Below, piece after piece: positions 23,101 to 38,100 of a DNA stretch of 64,000 bases. Made by a program: the position numbers and the translations under genes. Source of the DNA: Carposina sasakii (Eukaryota > Arthropoda > Insecta > Lepidoptera > Carposinidae); the NCBI GenBank assembly GCA_014607495.2, contig CP053170.1, positions 2,108,001 to 2,172,000 of the forward strand. The letters are read 5' to 3'. Numbering within the stretch: position 1 is the first letter of the stretch; every line of letters starts with the position of its first letter. Below the pieces are notes generated by a model. It did no database searches. It was not told the DNA's origin and worked only from the letters and a program-made list of their open reading frames with translations.

Positions 23101-26100
23101 CATATAGGTATGTATGTTATAAATCGGGTCCACGCGGACATCGATCGCTTTAATTACTTGTCTATTTGAAGCAATTACTTATCGTAATTTTTACTGGCTT
23201 TGTTTAAGATTCCTTTTCTGATAAATAAATGTAGATACTAGGAAACATTGGCTGCATCTCTTTCAGTGAATGTCGCAGGACGAGTAGACCTCATAGAGGC
23301 GAGGTGGACTGAAGAACGTGTTCACGGCGGCGGACGATGAGCTGGGCGACGTGTATCACGGCGGCAGACGTGTCCTCACGGCGGCGAGGCAGGCGGGCGG
23401 GCGGCGGCAGACGTGTACTCACGGCGGCGAGGCAGGCGGGCGGGCGGCGGCAGACGTGTACTCACGGCGGCGAGGCAGGCGGGCGGGCTGTGACAGCGCA
23501 GGTCTCCGGGCGCGCAGACGCAGGCCGCCTCGTCGTCGGCGCGCGGACAGTCGCGGACGCCGTCGCAGCGTGCACGCAGCGGCACACAGCCGCCGCCCAG
23601 ACAGCGGTACGAGTCCGGACCGCACGATGCGGACACCGCGCCTGCGCATACACACTTCGATATAAAACAAGGTATGAAATTTTACACAAACATAACACTC
23701 TTAAAATAAAACAAAAAGCAATAGCTGAGCTATAATAAATGACATATGAACAGACTCACAATGCAAAGTCTCATCGGATCCATCCGAGCAGTCGACCTGT
23801 CCGTCACAGCGCCACTCGAGCGGGATGCACTCAGGCCGCCTCGCTCGCACGCCTGCCGTCTCGTTCCCTCCGCAAGTAAACTTGTCGTCCGGGCATAGAA
23901 GGGACGCTTCGTCTAGGGATTCTGTAGTCACGTCTAAAGTGGGGGGGAGATTAGACTACTTTTGAAACATTGAATTTTGAAGTGCGAGTGTGAATGAAGC
24001 GTCCTTAACGTGTATATGATCATTATATAAAGCCGACTTGGTTTACTAAGGACTGGCACAAGACTGCGTTACGTTAGTTATAGTAATAATCTTGTGCCAG
24101 TCTCGTCAAGTAATATGATATATGTGTGACGTAACACCGTATTCCAAGTCAAGCCTTAACCAAGATTACCGTTTCTATATTAACGTCCCAGTCATGGGTT
24201 ATACAGGAAAATAGGTCACACGTCTAGGGCTGGGGCTTCATCGTGAAGTAAGATTTTTAAACAGAATTGATAGTTGGAGACAACGCTCATCCCGTTAATG
24301 CATTATGCACTCGCAAGTACAACAAATTATGTTTAAGCATTAGTAACCTTGTGTTTTGAGAGCCCATAGTAAAGCCCCTAGTCCGACTGACCTATGTCGC
24401 TCGTGTCACTCGGTCCGGTCGGTCCGTCCTCCGGTCCGACGCTACAGTCTCGCTCGTCACTGCCGTCCGCACACTGCGGCACGCCGTCACAGCGCGCAGA
24501 AATGTCCACGCACGAACCCTCGTCACATCTGCGGACGGTAGTGTACAAGTGATCGCAACGGTTGGAATATAAAATACTTAAGTACGGAAACATGTGGACA
24601 ATAATCTATAGAAATCATAACAGAGTAACGAATTAAATAAACACAGATTCCACGATGGTTTTCGATTCTTCGAATTCTCTCAAGCAAGAAGCCAGTAACT
24701 TATTACGTCACCGATGTTTTACATCCCGACTACGGCACATACCTGTACTGTCGCAGGCCGCAGTCGCAGGCGGCCTCGTCGCTGCCGTCGTCGCAGTCGT
24801 TCCGTCCGTCGCACACGCGCCGCACGGACACGCAGCGTCCCCCCGCGCCGCACCAGAACATGTGCGCCGGACAGCTGCGGCTCGCTGCAGTTGTATCATG
24901 GTGTTACATATTTGCCGACCGACTGGTGTAGTTGGTAGTCACTAGTGTCGGATTCCCGAAGGAAACATTGATATGATGAATGTCAAAGTTAATTTCCGAG
25001 TCATTGATGTTTCCGTAGTTATCTATGTACCTATACTTATATGCCTGTAGTAATGTTGTTTTGTAATAATGTAATTTATTGAAACAAAAAGTTTTGTTGT
25101 TTTTTACAGATAAAGAGAAATTTATTTTATGAATTTTACAACCATTTTACACAAGTTATTTTTATCAAAGATTTATACACTTATGTACTAAGTAATTTAT
25201 TAATCACTAACCTGTAAAGAGAAACAACATTAAAAGCTATTGCTTAAAAATTATGAAATTGTTTCCTTTAAAATCCACGTTAATGTTTCACTGTAAAAAA
25301 GGTCAGTCACCATTTTGCATTTCTGGCAAAGATATAGGTCATGCAAACTGCCAACTTAGATGATATAATATTTTGATGTAAAACGTCTACGCGAGTAATT
25401 CAAATTAAATGAAGAGTACAATAAGCTTCATTTACATGCCATCGCTTAGTATTCAGCATATTTGTAAACTTCACTAGAATGCATCAGCTGCATCTCCTTC
25501 CGTGCATGTGTTAAGGGTCGACTAAGGAACTCGAGCATTCTCTCAGGCGATAAGTTAGCAACTTGTCACTGATCATTTACATCTGTCCCCGTTATGTTAA
25601 ACGTGACTGCATGATCTTGCAGTCCTGACTGCCCCGTTTCGGAAACACGGCCTTGTCTAAGGTATGTAAGTATACTGACTGCAATAGTATAGATCCTCAT
25701 CGCTGGCATTCGTCTCGCTGCTGCAGTGAGGCACTCCGTCACACACCAGCTCCGAGGGGATGCAGCCACCTTCGCTGCATGAGAACTGGGGGGGGGGGGA
25801 GATGTCATTATGTTGGGCATACACTGTACGGCTTGGGACTCATACAGTAAAGTTGCTAGTTATTTTATTTTACAATTTAAGGAAGACCAACAGCTATAGT
25901 TTATAAATATAGCTAAATGATGCTAAGATTCTGCTATGCTAATGCTAAAGGAAGGATGTCAACTCATTAAACGATCGAACCCGTTGAGTGAATGTCGAAA
26001 ACTAATAAAAATGTAAGTTACGCTAGATGGACATCCTTTCTATTTTCCAATCTGCATAACCCTATTGATTAGATTACTTAGAACTGACCTTGCGTGGATG

Positions 26101-29100
26101 TGGATTGTATGTCAGTTAGATCTATCATGCCAGTTTACACCCAGAGATAATTTCCCCAGCCCCCCCTGACCTGATCATCGGCACAATCCCCCTCCACCGG
26201 GCGACACGCCCCCCCCGGCTGCAGCACCTTCCCCTCGCCGCACGCGCACGCCACGCCTCCGCCCTCACGCGCCGTGCACAGCTCCGCGCAGCCGCCGTTA
26301 GCCACGCCGCACGGGTCCGAGTCTGCGCCTGCGCACCGCCACAAGCATGTCAACACCACTGTACACGCATATCGCAAGTGCATTATCGAATCAACTCAAC
26401 GCTTTGCAAACACGTAGAAACTATAGTTTAAATTCCATGTATTTTTGCGAGACACTAGTCTACTAACACTAGTACTAGACAAGTTAAATTGTCTTAATCA
26501 CAGTCACAGGAAATGCCACTCCAATATGTAATGTTAAAAGCCCAAATACATGTATTATAGAAACACCAGATCACATTTTTTTAAAATTATATCCACAAGA
26601 AATGCCACTTTCAATATTCTCTCAGTATTTATCTCAGTCAGGGCAATATAAAACCAAAAAACGCAGCTAACATTTCATTCACAACAGATATACTGATTAA
26701 CTAGAAACTACACAAATAAAGATGTATTGCCTGCATCGCTGTAGTGAAAGTAACACAGATATAAGTGTACATTACTAATATCATTATAATTAGTGAAACA
26801 TCGTCCATCGTAGAGGTAAACATCGACCGCGATAAGGGAAGTCGATATACCTCGATTTATTATTCGACTAGATTCGATATGGCTGGATGGAGACTACTGA
26901 TATTATTGGGACGCCACTGGTTCCCAAAGTTCAACTCAAGTAAATAAATACCCCCCAGTTGAAACTTTAGTTTACATTGCGTTCGCAGAATAATTCTGCG
27001 ATTATTGTGGTTATTGCAACAGTTACGATTCTTTGTCGGTAGTATACCATTATTTCATTCACTTTAGTTGGTTTGGTTAGGTTTTGATTGGTAGTTAAAC
27101 ACCTTTAACTTTTATCATACTACCATTTCACGAGTATGCGAGTAACTATCATACTACCACCTCAAAACAGATAGGCCCTACGTATTTTCAATAGTCGAAT
27201 TTGATGTACTCGTATTTTAGAAAATTAGCTATAAAACATGGAATACTTATCCTTATCCCAATAATTTAAAAAATCCAAAAACCCGACTGCCTCTAAAAGA
27301 ACCAAGATATGTTATATAAAAAAAAAACTGTAAAGATGAAAATAAGCACTTAGATGTCCGGTGGTCTAGAATTTTATAATATTATTACGGGATGAATACT
27401 ATTAAAGAAAATATAAAAAAATCTAATGATATATTATAGATAACAACTGAACAGCCAGGATCCATTGAAATATTAGCTTGGCTGTCCGATAATGGATACA
27501 GACTGTTCAGTTGTTTTGAATGATTTTGAAATACCTATTCAACGACACCCCACTTCGTTTGATCTGTATAGAGCTTTAAAGGAACATACATACATACATA
27601 GGCTGTTAAACACATTACCACTCCTTTGCGTCGCGCAGTCGGGTAAAAATATTTTAAGCTATATAATGTCACTTTGAGAACATATGACCTAGATAGTTAT
27701 ATTATGTCATCAAACATGCACTAATAACTTGAGAGATAAGCGAAGAAACAATAAATAACGAGAGTTAACCTCCGCCCTCTGTATCGAGGCAAGAGTAAAT
27801 AAATCACTCATTTTATGAGTAACTAATATTTTACGTTATTAATTAATGTAACCAATTAACTACATAGTATAAGCCTGTTGAGACGTAAGTTGTTGTGATA
27901 CGGTACCCGATACCGGCGAGGTATTGTAAAACTAAATCAAAATGTTTGCATACTTGTTATTATTCATAGAAACTAGCACTTCGGCAGTAATAGCGTGATG
28001 CAACTATAAGTCATAAATTATACGAAGATCAAGAAAGCTTACAAAATGGCGGCGCAAGGTGATCAGTACAATGATTGGGCCTCAACAGGTTCAGCATAGT
28101 GAAAACGTCACGGCGTTATGTAAACTTAACTAAGGACGCATTTAATAAGTATTCAAACTATTTGTCAAAATATGTAAAAAGTAAATATAAGTACTGATCA
28201 AACAATTTGTGTCACACGCGATGACGTCGTATTGAGTTAGTACTCAGTGCAGTACGTCCACGGGGTGCCGTGCCGCGTCCGTGCCGCGTCAGTACTCACA
28301 GCCGGCGTGCTGCGGCGTGACGCACAGCACGTCCATGGGGCGCGGCAGGTCGCGCTGCAGAGTCGTGACGTGTCCGGCGTCCAGTCGGAACACGCCGCGT
28401 GCGACCCAGTCCGTCCAGATCACGGTGTCTTGGAACACCGCCAGCGCGAACGGGTGCTCCGTCGACGACCGCGTCACGATCTAAACACGGAACGGATCAT
28501 GAACGATGTTTTGAATCTTATCCAGTTTTGTATGTTTAATAACCAGCGGAATACGTTTAGTGATACAGCTGTTATCTTTAGTCAAAGAGGAATAAGATAT
28601 CATAGAGTGCCAATGTCTAACCAACTGCTTCTATGCACTTTGAGACTTCCCGGTGCCTCACAGTTCCAGCCCTTGACCGTTAGATTGCATTATACACCAT
28701 AGTTTAGCACCCACAAGACAAAACCTTAGTGATCTTACTGTCCCACATATAAGGAGACCCTATCCAGCCCCGCACCTGTCTCTGTGCTCCGTCCAGCGCC
28801 ATCCGCTCGATCTTGTCCAGCCTGGCGTCGGCCCAGTACAGCCAGGGCGGCTGCTGGCGCACGGCCAGCGCGTTCGGCATGAGGATGTCGGTGCTGACCA
28901 GAGTGAGACGCTGCAGCCCGCTCGTGAGGGCGCGCTCGATGCGGGGGCCGGAGGGACGCCAGTTCGTCCAGAATATCAAGCTGTACGAACGTTGAATGCT
29001 ATCAAAATTACTGTACAACGTAACATGACGCGTAAAATAACATTTATTATAAAATCCCACCCTCCCTAATTCTGTTGCGTTTTCAGAGAATGGTCCTTCG

Positions 29101-32100
29101 ATCCGGAAGATATACACTTTAAAAAAATTGTCGTCATTAAGTTAGCAAAAAAAATGTTGAGATCTTCTTTACCAGTATATCTTATAGACTGACGAATATT
29201 ATAATGTAATAGTACTCACCGTTGACAGATATGTATGTCGATCCCCCTGGGTCGGTCCCCGGGCTCCAGTTTCACCACCGTGTGTACTTTATCCTCACCG
29301 GGCTCGGGATCTAAACATATTGTCAACGGTTCAATACACCGCGCCAGACTACTGCAATATCGTATACAGGGTGTTTGTGACAGCCAGGCAAAATTTGATA
29401 TGGTGACTTCAGACCATGATTCTGAGGCGAAAACTAACGAAAATTATTGCAGGAAAATTTAAAAAAATTCCAAAAAATTTCATCGACATTTTTTCATTTC
29501 TTCGACTTTAAAACAAAATTTTAACCTATGAATGATTTTAAAAAAGTTGGGTCCAAATCGTTCAACCTTAATGGAAAGTCACAAGTGATCCAAAAAACAG
29601 CAATGTATGAGCCAATTTAACTAGTCACAGGATTCCCCGATACAATTGGCGCGGAAAGCAAACATTGCGGATAATCAAATTAAAAATGCATTTCCTGCGA
29701 GTAATAAAACTGTCGTATAACTCAAAACAATGGTACTTGTTCAGTATTTGCCTGGCGGTTACACACACCCTGTCACGCGGTAAGCATTTTTACCTCAAAG
29801 TGCATTTTTGTGAATATTTTACGATTTAGTTACAGTGTAGTCAATAAGGTTGCCACGTAAATGTGTCAACGATTTAAGCCAACTTTTGATTTTCGGATTT
29901 TTAAGAGTAATATTAGCTTCATAAAAGGTGGAAATAAAATCAATATGGTATACATACTGGGTGTAAAAAGACAACTTTGTTCTTTTAATACCTCGTATTC
30001 TTTGTAACAACACGATCATTTTTTTCTATGGAAGCACCCCTGGGAATCCACGGGTTTCCAAGATATTGAGGTCCAAAGTTACATGAATATCAGCATTTTT
30101 TTTTAAAATAAATCCATCTGGAAACAGTTAACAAACATTTTTTTTAAGGACACCATATTAATGTTTAAAAATGTTAGTTTTGTAGGTACATTTGTCATTC
30201 GAATACATTGCTTTCAATAAAAAAAAATTCAAAAAAAATTTTTCGTTTCCCAGGGTTGGTTCCATAGAAAAAAATGATCGTTACGTTACAAAGAATATGA
30301 GGTATTAAAATAACAACGTTGTCTTTTTACACCCTGTATAACTCTAGTTAATAATAACCGACTCCACTTAAACTTTAGATTTCCCTTTTTTCTCGCTCCC
30401 GTGGAAATTTCGGGAAATCCTTTTTCATCATACAAAGAACACGTCCTCTAAGTTTCCAAAGTCCAATTCCGATGTAAATGTCCTCCATCAGCGGATTCAG
30501 AATATTTTACATATACAACATGAGGAAGAAGATAATAAGTAAATAGTTATAATTTGGTGTATTTCGCGTTAGTCAGTTCGTTAGTACTCGTAGTTAGTTA
30601 CATACTCGTATCAGTGCGGTTGTCGGCGCCCGGCAGACGGTAGGCACGCAGCGCGGGCACGCTGTTGCACGTCCAGTACAACGTGCGCGTGCGCGGGTCG
30701 AACACCACGCCCTCCGCCGCGCCCACGTCTGCGACAACGTGCATTATGAACGGCGAACGGCACAAGCGGGCAGAGGTAAGGCAGGTACAGGCTAAACGTT
30801 AACGTTAAGGTGATGCCACAATCACGACTGGAAGTCAAATATGGACATGTTTGTACACGACGTTATGTCCGATTTTCTGCGGTTACAAATTAAAACAGAA
30901 GTAGCGACGGTTAACTAAGGAACTTCGCTCGTGGATGATTAGCAGTGTATTATAAAATATGATTAACTGCTCCTTACCCCTACTTAATGTAGGGGATGTA
31001 ACGGTAATAAATATATTTGTTATTGCGAAAATTCCCATATTACGTGACACAATAAGCACACTACATGAAAACTGTAGGAAAGCAGGAACAACATAGTCAT
31101 TCGGAGACCGGAGAGGGCTAGAGTTCGCGCCATCTTCCTGCGAATGTGAACGATCAGTAATGTACTGTAAAGTGATGCATCGTTCGTGAAGTAAACCAGT
31201 ACCTTTGAGCAGCACCCTGTGTCCGGTGCCGTTGAAGTGCACCTGGTTGATGGTGGCGCGCTGGATGTCCGAGTAGAACAGCAGGGATGCTGAGTACCAG
31301 TATGCCAGTCCGATGGCGTTGCGCATCAGCGTACTGCAACATGGTACCAATCATTTTGGACAAGGCTCACAGGACATTAACATTAGGGTTTTCATTTTAT
31401 AGTTCCGTATAAAGATGAAAATAACAGAACCTCTTAAGATTATTTTGGTGTCTGTCACAGCCAATTTACTCCGACTAAACTAAATCAGGTGAATTTTAAG
31501 TAAGTAATTCTGTGACCTAAACACAGATGTAAAAAAAGAAATCGATGGACAAATGAGGAAACCGTTACATACGAGTATTAAAAAAAAGTGCTCATCACGA
31601 TAACCTGAAATATATTTTTGTTACTGTAGTAAGTAAAAAAAAAAATTTTAAGAAAGAAGAGGAAAATTGACCTGTTCTCGATGGGCGGGTAGGGCGGATT
31701 GAGGTTGTTGTCGTCGTCGAGATGTAGACTCTGTATCTTGGTGACCCGAGAGAACACCAGGAACGTGTCGTAGGCTGCAACGTAATAAAAACGTTTTTTT
31801 ATTTGGGACCACAAAAGGTTATGTACTCTAAGTAAGTAAATATGTTTTTACAAGCAATTTTATAGATATATATATAATGTACGTACGCAGACACAGCTTG
31901 CCCCGCGCGCGGCCGTGCGCGCACACACAGACGGCGCGCGCGCCGGCCGGCACACACAGCTGCGCACAGCCGCCGTTGTGTGCCGCGCACGGGTGCGGGT
32001 GCGGGTGCGCAGCGTCGTCCGGCACGCCGCGGGACTGCGCGCGCGACGACCAGATCTGCGGGGGAAGGGGTCATTGATGCTAATGAAGATACGCTGATTG

Positions 32101-35100
32101 CCGAGTACAAGAACTCCTAATAGAGTACAGTTGTTGACCGATCGATTGATTACCACTGTTGGCGACTGGCCGGCGGTGCGACCTTTTTGATACCGTTTTA
32201 TTATATTTTTTGATACTGTCTTTTTGACACTGACTCTTCAAATCGGTTTTTTGTCCATTTGATCTGGTCTCTGTAATACTTTGTAAGATTATAATTATCT
32301 TAAATAATACATTTTACCACTATGTACTACATTCCATCGTTTCATTCATTTATACAGTCCACGGTCTCCATTAGTCATCAACCACTTTATAAACTTTGAC
32401 TGCCGTATTTATTTTATAGCTAGTCAGCTATGCTAGCCTCGACATGCGTAGGACGCCCTCCGGCCTGACGGACCGATGACTTTCAGAGGGCGGTTGGTAA
32501 AGTGCTCTACGTCAAATAGTTCTTTTGAATGATGGTGCCAGTTACTATATGTCAAAAGTGTCAAAAAATAAGTTCAATGCTTCTAACTTCTAGACTATCT
32601 TTATAACAAAAAAAAAAATAGGCGTGTTAGCATAACACACAGAGTTTTGTATTTTAAGTCGTGTAGTTATAATATGGGTATTAAAGAGTTGTTAGCAAGG
32701 ATGTATGCTTAGCCTTAAATTTTTTCCTTAAAATAAGGTTTTGACGAATGAACTCACCATAATATCCTTAAGCGAGTCACCCGCGTGATCCTTGAGTACC
32801 TTCCCTTGTGTCAGGTTACTGAGCGGAGCCGAGAGTACACTGCCGCCGTCTGACATACTGGGGGGGGGGAATGGTTAAATTAATACTAGACATGATAACT
32901 ATACAAAAGGGAAGTTGTAACATCAAATTATGTAGTGTATACCGCTGATTAACGTTCATCATCATTAGACATGTACCGTGTTGTCACATAAGAATGTTAT
33001 CATTGCGTACATTTTACAGATAGTACATATTAATATATTCACAAATATTCACACATTACACAACACATTCCTTGTCCACATAAGGTCTTGCCATTCGGAA
33101 ACAAAATGCTATGTTTGTTTTATCGAAAACAATGGCGTCGCAGGCAGGGTCACTAACTAGTCATATTGCTATCAAATTATATATAGATAGTTTTGTATAT
33201 ACAAAGCATGCCCTAAATTTTTCACCAGCAAATATGCGGCTATTGTAACTTGCAGTAAGCAAAGCTGAAGCAATGCGACAGGAAAATTGTCTCGAAGGAA
33301 CTTTGACATTTCAAGGCGAATATTGTACAATTATTCGTTATCGCTTTGCTATTGCTTTTACGTAATCAGGGGGCCGGATGTAGACACCGTGCGTCATTGT
33401 GTTGAGAGAGGCGGGTGAGGTCGGACGTGACGTGTGCCTAATGCAGTGTGTAGTCGAGCCAGTGAGACGCGGAATTGTGAACACTACAAGGATAAAACTA
33501 GTGCAGCAGTCAGCATTATTGATTTTTTTATTCTTGCGTCCAGACGCAAAACTGTGACGTCACTCCAAATGACGCGCCATCGGTTAAATTTTAGAGCCAC
33601 GTCCGAAGTGATGAGCAAAAGTAACCGTCAATGGACAATTGGACACCTACAGTTGTTGTGGCTGTGCTTGATTGAGATTTCAGCAGGATGCCGCAGCCCT
33701 GCCTGTCAGACCGTGCCGTCTGCGTGGACTTTAACCAGAGCTGGAGATACTCACGAGTCGAGCCAGTACAGGTAATCGTCATGCACGGCCAACGCGGCCA
33801 CGTGACCCGTGTGGCCAGTCTGGCCGGTGTGGCCAGTGTGGGCGACGCGGTGCGCGCGCAGGTCCGAGCCGTCGTAGCGTGAGCTAAACACTGCGTCCGC
33901 ACCGCCCGCCCAGTATACACGTTTGTTCTGTTGGGGAAACTTATACATTGTGTGCTGGGGCTCCAAAATGGAGGACTCATAACTGCAGGATCATGAACGA
34001 GAGCCTCCAGCCGTTATATATGTTCAGCAACGGGGTCCGATGTAAAAAATCAAATCAAGATGTAAAAACAAATATGTCAAGCGCAAACATTGAGCGAGTA
34101 GTGGACGCCCGCGACTCCGTCCGCGTGGACTACAGAAAACACAAAATGTTGAAATTATCCGGGATAAAAAGCCTATATCTTAAGTGGGACCTGTTACAAT
34201 ATATTCCTGAAAACTGCATCGAAATCGATTCAGCCGTTTCAGAGATTAGCGTGCACAAACGCACAGATAAACAGACAAATATTCTAAAAATCAATATTAT
34301 AGGAGACCTTTATCAACGCAATAATACCCATTGCGTTGATAAAGGTCTCCTATAATATTTTTTCTCATATTTTTACAGACAGCGATCTCTTTATTATTAT
34401 ATGTGTATCTTATGTACAGACAGCAAAAAAAATGCTGGGATTTTTTTATTTTTTTTTATTTCTTGATCCTAGATTAAAAAAAAAAATCACGTTTATGTTA
34501 GTTTTATTTTTTTTAAAAAGATATTAATTATTTCTCATCGTGAAAAAATCCTGCTCCACGCGCGTCTACATGTGACATGCGATCCGTTACTATTATTATT
34601 ATGGAACCAGACATTTATGCTTCCATGGAGAAAAAATGATATATTATATTATATGTATAAATAAGTGAGAATTGGGGTCGTGATTATAAATCAGCCATTT
34701 AATATATTTTGCGTCAATAGGAGTTCAGACCCCCGTTCCGGTCCTACCTGGCCCAAAGGAACTCATTGGCTATCCAACGCTGAACCGCTTCCAAAGTGGT
34801 GGGGATTTTTGGCAGATAGCCATGACAGTAGTATTAGACAGTAGATTAACAGACACGCCGGCACATGAGAGCCAGATCCCTGCAAGCTACCTGCAGGTCC
34901 ACCGCCACGTCTCCGACGGCAGCGCCCTGATGCAGCACGAGCCGCTGGCTGCCGTCCAGCCGCGCGCGCTCCAGCCGCGACGGGAAGCCCAGGAACAGCC
35001 AGCCTTCGATTGGGTCGATGGCCAACACTGCAAGACATTACGAGTATGACACTTGTATGAGGCGAGGCAATGTCAGTAAGTTTATGACATTACCTAAAAC

Positions 35101-38100
35101 TTTAAGGGCTTAAACTAATAAAAAGCTTTAAACTAGGTATAAGCTATTCACAGTATGATTTGACAGATATTCCATATATTTTGCTGTCAAGCCACCCGTA
35201 AGATGGCCGGATGACCTAATAAAGGTCGCAGTTATCTGCTGAATGAAGGCCGCAACCAGGGGAGGTTGGCCTGTGATCAGCAATAAGTTTAACGAAGATA
35301 AGGTTCGCTACATTCAAATGTACACCTGACGTCCTAGCTTCCGACTGTGTAGCTGCCGTCGACCCTGGCTGCAGCAGCAGGCTCGGTCGCACTCACCGTT
35401 AGCACCGTGCGGCTGTGTGTCCTGCAGCACGGCGGCGTGGCTGCCGTCGACCCTGGCTGCCAGCAGCAGGCTCGGCGCCGCCGTCCAGTACACCACGCCC
35501 CCTAGCCAGTCCACGCACAGACCTGCGCACGCACACGGTCAACATATATTACACTTAATGCACACTAGGCAACAAGGATTCACTTGCTGAAAATGTTTAA
35601 TTTTGTTGGAGGTTTATTTTTTTTATAATTCAATATAATCAAAACGTCACCGTAAACTGGTGTAATCAAAGTAAGACCACGATGACCGACTAACCTAAGC
35701 ATATGGTATCAGTACACAAAGACAGAACAATATCTATGACTACATAGCACATATAATCACTGACCGGATAGCCACTCTCCGTCGGCGACCTTTTCCTCCT
35801 TGCTGCCGTCGCGCCGCGCGCGCCGCACGCCCCCCGCCTCCCCGTCTATCCAGTACAGCCACTCCCCCTCTGCAACACACACACACACACATACACACCG
35901 CCCCTAATTACCTAATTTGCAATGCGATAGCGAAAATTGGGAGTTTGTGTGTGTTTGAGCGAGGTGCGGGGTGCGGGAGGATGCCGAGCGCTCGATGCGC
36001 GCACGCACACACTCGAGATTTTCGGCTCTGCTACTACAATCTACATAATCTGAGGGCCGCTGTGTTCTAGAAAAATCCTACATCGACGTTTAGCATTTCG
36101 GGGTCAGTCAAGGATCATATACATACATATATACACGGCTGTCTTGAAATGGAGTATTCACAATTGCTCATTAAGGAGGTTTAGAATTATTTAAACAACT
36201 AGTGGACGCCCGCGACTCTGTCCGCGTGGACTACAGAAAAAACAAAATGTCGAAATTATCCGGGATAAAACATTTTCCCGTGATAAAAAGTAGCCTATAT
36301 GTTAAGTGGGACCTGTCACAATATATTCCTGAAAACTGCATCAAAATCGGTTCAGCCGTTTCTGAGATTAGCGTGCACAAACAAACAGACACACCGACAA
36401 ACAGACAAAAATTCCAAAAATCATCGTTTTGGGTTCTATTGCGTTGATAAAGGTCTCCTATAATATTTTTTCTCATATATCTTCCATGTACAGACAGCGA
36501 TCCGTTACATTTTTATTATATGTATAGAAGATCATACTTATTGCTCATTGTTGTACATACATAAATGAGGATATTACAATTTAAACTCACAAGGAAAAAT
36601 TAAAAAAGGAAGAGAAATTTATCTTTTTCTGAGATTTCTTCCTGCAAACTAAGTTAAAAGTGACACGAAATAAAAATGACAGTAAAGGATCAGTGACATG
36701 TTGCTAGCTTTACGCTTAAGAGAATATCCCTGAATTCCTTAGTCGACTCTAACGACACGTCCGGAAGGAAATGCAGCTAATGGGCCTCACTTATAAAAAC
36801 CTTTTTGCATCGATCAGGCTAATCAACGCTTAATTTGACAGATATTGGAAACATTTTGCTGTCCAATGTCGCGATGATTATAAGTGCTTTGATACTCAAT
36901 TAAAACTGTTATGGACACTTAGTATGCAATAAAATGATTTGATTTGATGAACAGTTTCACAGCACGCAGTGACAGTTACCCGCGAGGTAGGCGAGCGCGG
37001 TGGGCTGCGCCAGCGTGGCGGGCGGCGGAAGCAGGCGCGGGGCGGGGGCGGCGCCCGACGTCGGCCGAGCTACTAGCTCCCAGCTCGTCGCGTAGATCAC
37101 CAGCTCGTCCACCGCTGGACGACAGTGAGGCGTATAGGTACATAAACTTACAAGCCGGAGGGATAGACAGAGATAATCCATTAGCTACGAATAGGTGTGC
37201 CATTTCGAAAATTATTAATAAAGAAATGGAAAAAATTCTTCACACGAGCGGGACTCGAACCCGCGACCTTTGCATTCCGCGCAAGTGCTCTCACCGACTG
37301 AGCTACCGGGTCAATTACTCGGATTTTCGGATACACCTATCTCGTTTCATCGCCTTTCAAGACTTAATGTACTGTCTTCAAAAATAGTATACTCTTGACC
37401 TGACCTAAATCTAGAATTGATTCCAGTTGATTGGTGAAACTCTGGGAAACCTCCCCAACCCCCTTCCAACTTCTATTTGTACAGTTTTATTGTTAGTTTA
37501 TTTTCATTCATCTTTTTTTTTTCTACATGTCCAAGTGTACACGCGTGCAATACTCACGCGTGCAGGTCCCGGCGGGCCCCGGCGAGTACCCGGCGGCGCA
37601 CACGCAGGCCGGGCCCGCCACACACACGTGCGCACAGCCTGCGCGGGCGCACGCCGCGTCCGGCGCCGGCGCGGACGCCGCGTACAGCGACAGCGCCAGC
37701 GCGCCCTCTGTGCGCGGGACGGTACTAGTTATGCAAGGTCTATGATGACGTCGGCGTGAGAGGAATGCCAGTTTAATAATGCTCAATCAACCTTCAGTGC
37801 GTTGTTTCTAAAACAACAAGTTATGCATGCACTTGCACAGAAAATATGATGTACGTACATATGAGTTAATTATGAAATTTAAAAACATGTTTGCTTTTAT
37901 AGTGAATGCAGTATAGAGCCATACGAAGCTCTGATATGTAAATAAGCCGACTTCGAGAGTTCACAATAAGCTTCCGGGCAGAAATTACGTTGCATACAAA
38001 TTACAATACAACAAGGTGTAAATAATAAACTGCTTGCGTGTTTCCGAATTATTCGCTTAAAATTTAGCGTTGTTTTAGGAAAAAATATTCCGATATTTTG

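Noticed and set aside
37243..37313. Functional tRNA gene on the minus strand
   Set aside because: The acceptor stem pairs at only about five of seven positions, the base before the anticodon is C instead of U, and the anticodon stem has a mismatch.
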